Shown one piece after another: positions 38,881 to 49,297 of a DNA stretch of 64,000 bases. Source of the DNA: Bryoerythrophyllum caledonicum (lineage: Eukaryota > Streptophyta > Bryopsida > Pottiales > Pottiaceae); NCBI GenBank assembly GCA_963971425.1, contig OZ020517.1, forward strand, positions 15,838,904-15,902,903, written 5' to 3'. The notes under the pieces were generated by a model. That model did not search any database, had not been told where the DNA came from, and saw nothing but the letters and a program-made list of their open reading frames with translations. Each line of letters begins with the position of its first letter. Position 1 is the first letter of the stretch. Made by a program: the position numbers and the translations under genes.

Positions 38881-39496
38881 CCCTAAAACCGTGTATATAA
38901 CTCGCATGTGCGAGTATATTCGAGGTATTGACCTTTCCTTATTTTAGTCAACCGGGAAATAGTTGATTCAGTTTCCCGCTAAGATTTCGAATTTGCACTT
39001 TTTAGGGGCTGTGAAAAAGTCCCCCCCGGCCAATTCTGAAGTTTCATCCCGCCAATTCTGAAACGGTCGTGTGTCCGTGAGTGACCTCGCCGATACTCGA
39101 AAACTTTCTTCATTTGTTTCCTTCTCACTTTGGTTGTTGTGCAAGGTTGTTGTGGAGAGGCTTGGAGGTAGTACGACTGTCGGAGCTTGAAGAGGGCAAC
39201 ACCTATAGGTTGCGCACGGGTTGAGCAGGTAAGGCATCAACGTACCGGTTGTCTTCTTCATAAGGTACACAATGTATACTTCTTGGATTCTCCGTGCACA
39301 GTCTCTAGCAATTAGGATGTGACAGTGTGTAGGGTTATTGCGCTGGTTCCAGCTGCTACTGTGATTTTGAAGCATCAGTGAGAGTTTCTTGACGACTAAC
39401 GGAAAGATTTGGGTTGTAGTATACAGAGAGTCAGATTCATAGGCGGAAGAGTTTTCCCATACGAATCCCGACAAAGGTGCCGAGAATCACGGAAGG

Positions 39497-40005
39497 ACAG
39501 TTTAGCTCGACTCGAGCTAATCTGTCTTACGTTCTTTCGAAGGACAGTTTAGCTCGACTCGAGCTAAACTGTCGGTCAATATCATTATTGTCAGTTTAGC
39601 TCGAGTCGAGCTAAACTGTCCTTCGAAAGAACGTAAGACAGTTTAGCTCGAGTCGAGCTAAACTGTCGATTCAATATTGTAGGACAGTGCAGCTCGTATG
39701 TAGCTAAACTGTCCTACTATAATGTTTCGACAGTTTAGCTCGACTCGAGCTAAACTGTCTTACCTTCTTTCGAAGGACAGTTTATCTCGACTCGAGCTAA
39801 ACTGATCTACCCTATTTTCTATGCCTTTTTCTCTCGACTCGGGATAAAATTACATTGCGTCATATACTCATTAAATCAGGTCGGATCGGGCCAAATTGTC
39901 ACTGTCGAGGGGGAGATTATTTCATATTCGGATAAAAACTAATCGCATGAAATTTTCCACTTGTCATATAATACCGCATTAGTTTACCTCGAGTCGAGCT
40001 AAATT
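39497..40005. repeat. A-type palindromes upstream of the transposase-like gene
   Basis: About nine copies occur (39497, 39543, 39590, 39637, 39684 degenerate, 39729, 39775, 39829, 39979). Most have the arm GACAGTTTAGCTCGA. The four at 39497-39667 and their spacer (TTACGTTCTTTCGAAGGA) are arranged as one larger inverted repeat. Confidence 0.9.
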
Positions 40006-40162
40006 TGCCTGTTCTTCAATGTCAATTCACTTGTATCAAATGTATTTTCAAGCGCCAGACTTTACCTCTTCATATGCTTCTTCATTGATGTCTATTCCTA
40101 CAAGATATTCACCTATTATTATTTGGCAGGGTTCTTTAATGTTTACCTCATTAGAATGCAGA

Positions 40163-42994
40163 ATGTCGTCTTCGGAGGACGACGATGTTCATGTTGACGC
40201 TCCCGTGAACCCTGACCTTCCTGAGTTTGATGTTATTCCTCGCCGTCTCTGGGTCGGGATGACTGTTTCGCTTCACAATGGTTCGGGTGTTCGCGTTGCG
40301 GAGGGGTTGGTTCGCGATGTCCGGTCCAGTGCAATTCTAGGTTCCTCTGGTCCTCTCGGGGATTCGAATGTTGTAGTACAGGTGTCCAGTACTTTTGTTC
40401 TGGAGGAAGCTCCTGATGAGTGGAGGTACTCGTTTAAGTCCTGGCCCATTCAACAAGTTTTCTTAAACGGTGTGAGTCTCTTCCATCATTGCCTTAGGGA
40501 CGTTTACAATGTCTGGTTGGTTGAGCGTAACAAACCTCTAGGTGGGAGCTCCCGTTCTTACGACAATTCCTCAAGGAATACACGTCCAACAGTGTCCAGG
40601 AATGCTGAATTTCTCATGACCCCTCTTTCCATTAACGCAGTTGCGAGCAATAGTTGTTGCAGTGAGAACTGTGTACAACACTATCCTAGAGATAAAATAA
40701 AAGTCCTTCGGATGCGCTTGTACTGTGAGACCATTGTGCAGTTTAGAAATCATATCAAACTCGACGTTCATAGACAGTTTCATAGAAACTCTTCGGGTAG
40801 GAAGGTTGTGACCCTAGAGGGTGTGGACGTTTGTGCCCATGCTTGGATGAAAATCATGGGTGTAAGTTCGAGTACTTTCTATCGGAATGCGAAGGACGCT
40901 GCCGCTGGTCATGCGGCTCAACACCATGGGAATACCGGTTTGCGTAAGCCTAGAGGTCATACGGTTGTGGCTACTGCCGCTCTTGGAGCCATTCTCGATA
41001 GACATGCGGACCACATGCCTCACAAGTCCCGTGTTCTTCCATCTGGTGAGAAGGCTGTGGCAAAGGTCCTTCCTGCAAGTTTTAAGTGGAAGGATCAGAT
41101 ATCGCTTCTTGATGATCATCTCGCTGATTGTGGATTGCCGCCAATCTCAACCTCAAGCTTGAGTAAGATTCGGCGAGTGAGCTTTCCTGAGTACTATGCC
41201 AAGAGAGGTGGGGACAACTTCGCCCGTTGTTCTACATGTGACAAATACCAGGATCAGAAGAAGCTTACTCAACCCGGAACACAAGCATCGCTGCTATGGC
41301 AAAAGAAGATGCAGGTTCACATCGATTCTGCCTTCTCACATCGGGACTTGTACTACCTGAACCGATTTCGATCAAAGTCGTCGCCCCAGGAGGTTCTTAC
41401 CATCATGCATGATAAGATGGATCACTCAAAGACCGCGTCCCCGGTTTTTTCACATAAAACAAAGCACTTAGATGGGCTAATGAAGTTGCCTCTTGCAGTC
41501 ACAGGCATGCTTGCCCATGGTCATGTGGACCAACGTTACGCCCATTACGGCCTTGATTTATACTCCCATGATGCCAATTACACGGTTGGGTCGTTCGCAA
41601 AACTATTGCGTGACTTGGAGGCGCCTCCGAAGTCATCGTCCCGGCAACTCTTTCCTGAATCTTGCTCTCATCCATTGTATGCGGCCGTGTTACGGGGTGC
41701 AGAGATGTGTTTGGATCCATTAGGGCAGATTCCTGATATCCCAGTTCCTGGGAGGCCTTTGCCACCAATATTGAACGTGCAAATGGACAATGCTGTTGGT
41801 GATAACAAAAATAGATTTGTTTTCTGTTTTTGGTCTCTTCTTGTTGCAAAACGCATCTTCCGCGAGGTATATGTTAACTTTATGCTAGTTGGTCATACAC
41901 ATGATGATATAGATGCATTATTTGGACGTTGGAGTATGACACTGAGGAAGGAGAGTTTTCCAACCATTCCTTTGCTCATGAAGTCATTCATGAAAATTGA
42001 GAGTGTTCCCACAATCCCGCATCTCATTCAAGAGGTTCCTGACTTTAAGAAGTTCATTAAGGATATGATTGCGGATGGTGATGAAGCTTTGCAGGGTCAT
42101 ACGAAGGCTCATCAGTTCAAGTTTTATGTGGACTCAAGTGGTTGTCCGGTAATGAAGTATAAAATCCTTTGCCATGATGAGGATTGGCTTCCTAAGGGAG
42201 GAGAAGGTAGTGGCATCAAATTGTGGAAGGAGGATTCTGAAGGGAGGTCTTTATGGCCTCGCGGAGAACCTGATGCATTGAAGCCTTCTACGATGCGGCA
42301 TCTCTATGAGGTGGTGAAGGGACTTTCAGGATTCATCGATCACTGGGAGCAATCATCGCGGGAGTCTGTTGAAGCCCGTTCGCGTTTTGAGCCGCTATCG
42401 TATTATTGGCGCGATGTTAGAGATGCTCTGATACTTCCAATGGATACACCGATATCATTGGAAGACGGCTTTTGGCCAACGACGCGAATTGCCCATGCCA
42501 TTGAAGATGAGTTCTCAGCGGAAGGTGAGGTTCGTGAGGAGTACCGTGAAGATGAGCATTTTGTTGGCCAGAGACGCGATCGTCCACCTCCTTCTTTTAG
42601 AGTTTGCCGTGATCTTTTTGCTGGCTATTTTGTTGCATTGCGGCCTTGTGATGGGGACGAGCGCCCATTTTGGATTGCTCAAGCGATTTCAGATCCTAAT
42701 TCTAATCCGGATATGCCAAACACCGTGCGTATCCAATTCTACCGCCCTATATCGCGCGATCGTGATGTTGTGAAGTTCTACAAAGATTGGGATACTGATA
42801 GCAACCTTCGTTGGACAATTGAAAAGGGGATAGCCATAACGTGGGAGAGTACCGATTCAATCTTGACAGCATGGAAACCTAGGTCTTCAAAGAGGGATGG
42901 AGGTCATGTGCAAGATTCAACTACAAAAATTCCGAAGGGGCAAGTAGCGATTATCAAGGCCTCTTTAGAAGCACTTGCCAGGTCCGAGTCGTAG
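40163..42994 (+). CDS. Element A DDE-type transposase-like protein (DUF7869-like)
   Basis: Single open frame; ATG 40163 begins MSSSEDDDVHVD (943 residues). An in-frame ATG at 40019 would add 48 residues resembling spacer sequence. Residues about 27-50 (RRLWVGMTVSLHNGSGVRV) look like a small-barrel domain. A Cys/His cluster (SCCSENCVQHYP) and HGNTGLRKPRGHT with helices follow, then the zinc-like FARCSTCDKY (about 353). The likely RNase H-fold acidic residues are in IMHDKMDHSKTA (about 412), VQMDNAVGDNKNRF (about 539) and GHTHDDIDALFGRWS (about 578). The C-terminal part (VRIQFYRPISRD..) is unassigned. The same motifs occur in B's decayed copy. Presumed to cut and join the TIRs; family name from memory, activity inferred. 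Confidence 0.85.
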   Translation: MSSSEDDDVHVDAPVNPDLPEFDVIPRRLWVGMTVSLHNGSGVRVAEGLVRDVRSSAILGSSGPLGDSNVVVQVSSTFVLEEAPDEWRYSFKSWPIQQVFLNGVSLFHHCLRDVYNVWLVERNKPLGGSSRSYDNSSRNTRPTVSRNAEFLMTPLSINAVASNSCCSENCVQHYPRDKIKVLRMRLYCETIVQFRNHIKLDVHRQFHRNSSGRKVVTLEGVDVCAHAWMKIMGVSSSTFYRNAKDAAAGHAAQHHGNTGLRKPRGHTVVATAALGAILDRHADHMPHKSRVLPSGEKAVAKVLPASFKWKDQISLLDDHLADCGLPPISTSSLSKIRRVSFPEYYAKRGGDNFARCSTCDKYQDQKKLTQPGTQASLLWQKKMQVHIDSAFSHRDLYYLNRFRSKSSPQEVLTIMHDKMDHSKTASPVFSHKTKHLDGLMKLPLAVTGMLAHGHVDQRYAHYGLDLYSHDANYTVGSFAKLLRDLEAPPKSSSRQLFPESCSHPLYAAVLRGAEMCLDPLGQIPDIPVPGRPLPPILNVQMDNAVGDNKNRFVFCFWSLLVAKRIFREVYVNFMLVGHTHDDIDALFGRWSMTLRKESFPTIPLLMKSFMKIESVPTIPHLIQEVPDFKKFIKDMIADGDEALQGHTKAHQFKFYVDSSGCPVMKYKILCHDEDWLPKGGEGSGIKLWKEDSEGRSLWPRGEPDALKPSTMRHLYEVVKGLSGFIDHWEQSSRESVEARSRFEPLSYYWRDVRDALILPMDTPISLEDGFWPTTRIAHAIEDEFSAEGEVREEYREDEHFVGQRRDRPPPSFRVCRDLFAGYFVALRPCDGDERPFWIAQAISDPNSNPDMPNTVRIQFYRPISRDRDVVKFYKDWDTDSNLRWTIEKGIAITWESTDSILTAWKPRSSKRDGGHVQDSTTKIPKGQVAIIKASLEALARSES

Positions 42995-43259
42995 TGGACT
43001 TAGATCAATGGACTTTCCTTTTCCAAGATTTTGGATTCTGATGCGTAATACTTCATGTAGTATGGTTAGATCCATTGGTGCTGAGATTATAGACAATTGT
43101 ATGACTATTATATGTGATGCCAATGATTGCTATGAAATATTCTCTCCATTATTTTTGCGTATCCGTGATATTTTGCAGTATGTTTTATTTTCTTTTTAAA
43201 ATAACAATATGATAAATTGCTTCTAATCTTGAAACCAATAATACCAGTAATTGTCTTCA

Positions 43260-43929
43260 TGGTGAATGATAGAAAGTAGATGTTGAGTCGCACTTTAGCT
43301 CTAGTGGAGCTAAAGTGTGAGCAAATCTTCTTATTTAGTTCATTGTACTTAGTAATGGTGCGCACTTTAGGTCAAGTGGAGCTAAAGTGTGTGGAATTGC
43401 CTTTTTGAGTTCATTGCACCTCTAAGTGATGGGGACACTTTAGTTCGAAGAGAGGTAGTGTGTATGCAATTTTTTTCCCACTTCTGAGCACCATCATTTG
43501 AAACTCGTTATATATTTTTAGCCAATGTGTATTCCACAAGGAGAATTGAAATTCTTTTAAATAAAAAAAGGCTCATCAAAATGTGTTTAGCTAATTCTCT
43601 TACAAGTGGATATTTGTCCGTCATTTAGCTCACTTTTAGCTAAATTGGAGCATGGTGTTAATCCGGGTTAATAGGATCGAGTGTGAATATTTAGCTATTC
43701 ATATTCAATGAACACATGTGGTATAAAAGAAGTGTCGACTAATGTGTTCTTCTTTTCAATATTATAGTTAGATTCGTAATGCAATGTTATCCGTAGTACT
43801 TATTTTTCTAGGGGTTTTTGTAGAAAACATGACCTCCCAATTTAATGGAAACTCATATCCCTCCATATTGTAGAAATTAGATGTGCACTTTAGCTCTTAT
43901 GATCTACATGTGTTAATTTGGGAGTTGCT
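43260..43929. repeat. Element A right subterminal region with variant palindromes
   Basis: Palindromes with arm CACTTTAGCTCTA (43290) and degenerate forms (43367, 43434, 43880) are spaced by TTCATTGCACTTAGTGATGG-like units. The segment is similar to 37130-37460 of R1. No gene is seen. Confidence 0.7.
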
Positions 43930-43958
43930 AAATCTCCCAATATAACGAATATGGTGTT
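43930..43958 (-). repeat. Element A right TIR
   Basis: Reverse complement of the left TIR with one mismatch. It is followed by the CATG duplication and then B sequence, including a B-type palindrome at 43984. Confidence 0.85.
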
Positions 43959-43962
43959 CATG

Positions 43963-45711
43963 ATCCAGAATGCCAACTGGGCTTCGTCGGCTGGGAGCCG
44001 ACAAAATTTGTCGAATATATCAACCTATGAATCCTGCTCGAGAACAGCTCACAAATAGGGAGTGTGTGAATGCATGCGTCAGAGAGTCAAAGCTGATGCA
44101 TTAGGTTTTTGGATTAGGGTTCAAGATTAGGGTTTCGAGTTTTGGGTGAACTTCCAAAGGATTTCAGTGCTTTTGCATGAGACTTGGGAATTTGTGATTT
44201 GGAAAGAGCATGTGTGTGATTTCTTGGAATGCAGATACAAACTAGGAAGGAGCACTTTTGTACACACATTCGGTTTCCAGTGTTTAGGGTATCAAGACTT
44301 TAGGTAGTCAGGTGATCAACGCAGAATCAACGTTAAGGTGAGGCAACAAGGTCGACTTACACAGTATCAAATTGCTACTCAAAATCTGGAAAGCTGCAGG
44401 ACAATACATTGATTTTACTGAACATGGAATCTGAGCTCTAATCGGAGAAAGCATTGAACATAATTGAACCATACATGATCACCTACACCATAAATGAACG
44501 CCTACTTCCAGAAAGTGCTTGTCAACGCGCAACAGGTAGAATGCTTGAATGCTAAATACAGCCAGTGCAGAAAAGTGCAAAGCGGACGATCTAAGCTGAG
44601 ACAATAACTATACTACACGAAAGCGTGTGAGAGCAGGTGCAATAAAGAGAAGCAGACAAGAAATGACAGAGGATTCGGAGTAGATGCGTTGATATTCCTC
44701 TCTCAGCTGAACAATGTGCACGAAAGTCGATTTTGAAATTTCGCGCCAGAAACACCTTCGTGGATTCGCGCCTAGAAATTTGCGCGCGTTCATTCTCGGA
44801 CTTCAAATTCAAATTCGAACGGAATCGAATGTGAAATTTCAACAAGAAACTTCCTTGCGAAATTCGAAAAGATTTTATCAGAGAATCAAAAACAAAATAT
44901 AAATGACGAGGAAGAATGAGTCGAATCCGAAAGCCAAACTAAAAAGAAATTTCAAAAAATCAAAGAATATATATAAGAGACATTTAAGAAAATCTAAATT
45001 AGAATATTAAAAAGAAAGTTACATCAGATCAAAAAAACGACAAGTGAATCTCAATATTGGAAAATTAAAAAATAAATTTAAATGAAATTGAAAATGCCAA
45101 ATGTAAATCCAGCCGCTTGGATGAAAACTGTCAGACTACCAAGACTATCAGACAATTAGACTACCGAGACGCTTCGATGGCCTTTCGATTAAGGACAAAA
45201 GTTGATTGAACGGTCACGGCGTTCAGATTTGAGGACGTATAAAAGGTCAGGCTTCCACCAAACCGGATCATTTGCAATCTACTCTTCCTGGTTTAGTTAA
45301 GCAGCTTCAGGAATAGGCTGTAAGACTTTTCCTTGTTTAGAACTGAATCCGTCTGCGGCCAGCCGATGTAGTGTTTCCGGAAGTTGAAGAGAGCAGTGGA
45401 GGAGCACCCAGCAGGCGGAACAAGGCGGAGGAGCTCGAGCGCTAGACTCGAAGTCACCAGCCGTTGGGTTTTTTCCAGTAGCCGACAAAATGACGTCAGT
45501 CGATAGGTATAATTCTCTTTCACCGTCGGCTGCCAGTTTGTATATATTTTGGATTTTTCAATTCTTAATTCCATTGAATGTAGTAATGTTATATATTGTA
45601 GCAATTGTGCTCTGTTCCAATGGTAATCTTTAGTGTCAGCTGCTAGCCGACGGAATTCACTTGCGTCGGTTGCCAGCCGACGACGTTCTACTCGGATGTG
45701 GCTCACGAGCA
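43963..45711. promoter_or_regulatory. Element B divergent intergenic region
   Basis: Before A inserted, this stretch separated B's leftward transposase gene (start 25033) from its rightward ParB-like gene (first ATG 45712). It contains B-type palindromes at about 43984, 45350, 45533, 45634 and 45663. I see no supported gene; frames near 44600-44850 and 45293-45712 show no motif. Confidence 0.55.
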
Positions 45712-46893
45712 ATGCTCGCTATTTTGTTGCGCAGGTTGAGTAAGCTGAAGTGGCTGTTTGGGCCTTGTATTAGTGAGGACGAGGTAGTTTGGCTCGATAA
45801 TCAGGTACCGAATGCCACATACGAGGCTCGTCCTGAATTGAACGAATGGGGCATTACCTGGAGGCTTGGGGAGGTGACTGAAATGGGAATCAACGGGAAG
45901 CACTTGGGCAAGAGTTTTCTTGGTGGAAACCTTGTCGTCGTGATGGATATTATGGAAGATCCTGAGGACGACGAATGTATTCGACTCCTACTAAAGGTGA
46001 AGGTTCGAGTAGCCAACGACGACCCGGAGTCCTATGCTGTTCGAATTCGCTGGGCCCTCTGCTCACAGGAGCTCTGCACGTCAACACAGGAGGTGGGCAT
46101 GCAATTTACCGACTTGCACCCAGAAAGCCGCGCGGAATTGGTGGAATGCTTTATGAAGGCGAAGGACCAGAGAGTGGCACTCAATGGCGGATCTGAGGGG
46201 AATGGCAGACGTAAAGCTGCAAAGAAGCCTAGGGCCTCAAAAAAGGCTAGCAGTTCTGCGCTGACTATTGCTGCTGTGGCACCTGATCCGGCTCCAAAGA
46301 AGCGGGCGTCTAAGAAAACTGCGAAGGTGAAGACGGTGGCCGAAGCGCTGGTATGTCTGAACAACCTCTCATCCGATACCAACAGTAACGAGGTCGAAGA
46401 GATGTACAACACGGTCGAGAAAGGATTAGGGCGTTATTATCCGTTTGGGCAGTAGGTTCTGCCAGTAAAGATTCATTCGTGAAAGATCCACCTTGCACCC
46501 CATGGAATGGTTTACCGTGAACTCGTCGAAAGGCGCCTCGACCAGCTTCGAATCATCTACAAAGCTGTTGGTCCTTGGCGGGCAAAACCGACACTATAGT
46601 GCGTTCCTCTGCGTGCTCCACCAGGTTCTGCTCAAGATGGCAAGGAGTTAAAAGATATGGAACTTCTTCGCAAGAGCGTGCCAAAAATGATGGAGGACCA
46701 AGTTCATTTCGGCGGTCAGACGTACAAGTGATATGAAGAACCAAATTGTCATTGGTTCATCATTGGTGGGCAGCACACATACTCTGTGTGTAAAGAGCTC
46801 GGAGAGATGGAGGACCCCGAATCGTCGAGAGCTAAGTATTTCATGGAGTGGAACATTATCGTACTCTGGTCGAATACTCAAGACAAGGGGATT
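45712..46893 (+). pseudogene. Element B ParB/sulfiredoxin-like gene, 5' part
   Basis: The frame opens MLAILLRRLSKLKWLFG. An N-terminal region (MDIMEDPEDDECIRLLLKV) resembles the start of A's gene and is followed by a Lys/Ala-rich linker (KAAKKPRASKKASSS). Then comes the ParB-like segment: LPVKIHS.KIHLAPHG, MVYRELVERRLDQLRIIYKA, and WFIIGGQHTYSVCKELG (GGQHR-type box) with FMEWNIIVLW. Several in-frame stops, mostly one C-to-T step from Gln or Arg codons, show decay. Element C interrupts the gene directly after this segment; the gene resumes at 53443. Confidence 0.65.
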
Positions 46894-47833
46894 GCTATTT
46901 TGCGTGCCCAAATTTGCGAGCCCGAGCCGCGAGCCTAGGATTGCGAGCCTAGAAATAAAAAAGTTGTGTATTTTTTACAAAAGTAAAAGTTAAAGAGAAG
47001 CATAAAGTTAGGAAAAATATAATTTTAAAAAAAAAAGTTAGAAAAAAAATGAAGTTAAAAGTAAAAGTTCAAGAGAAGGGGCCCTATAGCCGTGGAAATT
47101 GATGAACCGTTGTCATATATATTAACCTAGTCCTTTGTTATTAGGGCTTTGGGTTATAAATGGAGGTGATCTTGACTGCTAAAATGGTTTAGGCACCCTA
47201 TGGCCGTGGGCGTCTGAACCTTGATTCAAAATAAACTGGTAAACCTGTGGATACACCATAGGTTTATAATCATTATATCACACTCCACATAAATTTTTAT
47301 TGGAGAGTGATTTAACATAAAGATTTCCTCACGCTCATATTATAGATAGCCTCCGGTAGATGTTTCCCCACACGTTTGTCATAGATAGTCTTGGGCAATA
47401 GAATGGACTCCTAAGTAGAATGATGGGCTTCATTATTCAAAGCTACCTTGTATTGAACTTTGTAGAGCAATTCTTGAGAGGCTTGACAGTTCAAGTTATG
47501 TTGTGGTTTAGAGTCATATTGTGGGACTTAGAAATTGTACTTTAAATTGATGCAGCTAGAAGTAGTGAGTATATAAGGGTGGAGAGAGCAGTAGGTATTC
47601 ATGAGCGTTATTCCAAAAGTCCTAAGAGTTGCGCAAGTGGATCATAGAGTCTTAGAAGTTTTGTTTAATTAATATGGATCTGCTTGATTGATAGAATCAT
47701 TTTGATTTGCTAGAAATCAAGTAGAGGTGACACAAATGGAGTAGATAAGTTTGAATGTGGACATCACAAAGCTCATTTGTTTGGGAAATGGTGAAAACTC
47801 AAAACTACCTTTTTTACTACACTATGACTTTTA

Positions 47834-48250
47834 ATGCAACTAGATGTGGGTGATAACACTGACATCACCTTCAATGCGGTTGGTAGTTCAGTGAAGGCAT
47901 ACAACTGTGTCCTTTTGATGTACTCTCAAGTATTTGAAACAATGTTCAAGAATAATATGAGGGAAGCAATCACTTTGGAGGTTGATGTGCTGGACATTTC
48001 AATTAAAGAACTGAAGTTCTTCATGGTGATCTTGTATATTCCTTGGAGGAATTTACTTTGATGGACCCGTTGAGTTGCTGATTATGCCGCCAGAGTTTCA
48101 GAAAGCCGTTGATATGCTATTTGATGAGCTATTTGTTGCATACATAAAGTATGAAGCGTGGGCACTAGAGGCCACAGTCATTGCCGAAATGAAAGACCAT
48201 TTGACGCGAGAAACTGCAATGTGTATTGGCGCCAGAGTACGACAATGACC
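47834..48250 (+). pseudogene. BTB/POZ-like fragment 1 in element C
   Basis: The frame from 47834 reads DITFNAVGSSVKAYNCVLLM, YSQVFETMFKNNMREA and LDISIKELKFFMVILYIPW. This is the beta strand, 'vlaarS.vF' and 'di....f...l.yiY' order of a BTB domain. It changes frame near 48060 and continues with FQKAVDMLFDELFVAYIKYE. BTB proteins are adaptor or dimerisation modules; this copy is broken. Confidence 0.6.
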
Positions 48251-48689
48251 CAGAACGCGAATGGAATGTGGATTTGCAAGAGCTATATCAAGCATTACGT
48301 TCTACACCACTAGTCAAGGTCGATAAAGGGAATGGACAGTGGTAGTGGTTTTACACCCGCACTTTTAAGCAAACTCCGAGAAGAGAATATGGATTTGTTT
48401 ATAAATGCGGGCAATTGAAATGATATCTTTGTCTTTCTGAATTTTAGAGTCTTAAGATTGGTTGTGGATCAATGCTAGGGACGAGAGTATTGAAGAGGCT
48501 GTGAGAGATGTGGTTTAAATTCTTTATAGCTATTGTAATTGTTGGCACTTGAGATTTGGATATAGTCAAACAATAGAATTCAAGATGAAGCAGACATGAT
48601 AGAAAACTCCGCGCTAAATTTGGACATCTCAGAGCTAATTAGCGTGGGAAGGGAGATTATTTGAAAGCTTCCATTTTGATGAAATTACA

Positions 48690-49030
48690 AGGTCCTCATC
48701 TAATTGGACATTGAAGATAATATAGATGTAACATTTCATATAATCGTAAGATTGGTGAAGGCACACAAGGAAGTTTTCTCGATGTATTTGGTGGTATTTA
48801 GAGCAATGGTGAAGCACAAGATGGAGGAAATAATTGCTTCCATGGACGGTCTATAGCTGTTCATTGTGTTGTATGTTCTTGATGGAATATACTTTGATTG
48901 GACTAGACAAGTTGCAGAAAACGCCAACGGAGTTTTCAGGAAGATATTGATGACCATTTTCATGAACTCTTTGATGCATGTATTAAGTATGGAGTGAGGT
49001 CGCTGAAGGCCACAATAATCTCTGGCATGT
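48690..49030 (+). pseudogene. BTB/POZ-like fragment 2 in element C
   Basis: A second diverged copy reads VRLVKAHKEVFSMYLVVFRA, MVKHKMEEIIASMDG, then VFRKILMTIFMNSLMHVLSM. It is interrupted by stops and parallels fragment 1 about 850 bases upstream, so the BTB segment was duplicated. Confidence 0.5.
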
Positions 49031-49297
49031 GAATTGGCGTTGATCAATGACCATGACCTTCAATATTAGTGGAAAAGATGACTACAAGCAATACTTTGTC
49101 AATCACAAGCACTTGCACCTTTCATTTTGGACAAAAGAAATAGACACAAGCAATGCATTTACGAGCCCTTATTTGAATCAAATTTGAGTAGATAAGGATT
49201 TGGAGTTAGCTAAATGGCGTGGTTGATTGATAAGATTTGATAAGATTCAATACAATATCATGCAATATTCTTCACAATCATCATACTTGTAAAAAGG

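Larger units (their letters stand above)
34416..39496. other. Element A intergenic region with repeats, no gene seen
   Basis: Contains an R1 copy (35030-37760) carrying variant palindromes, a possible MITE-like block beginning near 35585 (TTAGAGCATCTCC), an AT-rich array of TTAATGAATATT-type units (36240-36620) and degenerate telomere-like repeats (38715-38880). The frame at 38968-39474 on the minus strand has no domain and overlaps the likely transposase leader. Confidence 0.5.
25035..43958. mobile_element. Element A: giant TIR DNA transposon nested in B
   Basis: Inverted repeats of 29 bases with one mismatch start AACACCATATTCGTTATA (25035-25063 and 43930-43958). CATG lies outside both (25031-25034, 43959-43962). 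The length is 18,924 bases. It carries a leftward five-exon ParB-like/FCP1-like gene (32137-26520) and a rightward single-exon transposase-like gene (40163-42994), separated by about 8 kb of repeats. The gene plan and 5'-AAC TIR start match B, so both belong to one family. It must be younger than B, being inserted in it. The transposase frame is open, but the ParB-like gene has two in-frame TAGs. Confidence 0.85.

Noticed and set aside
38968-39474. 168-codon minus-strand frame before the A transposase
   Set aside because: No domain, no homologue in B, overlaps the probable leader and promoter of the divergent gene.
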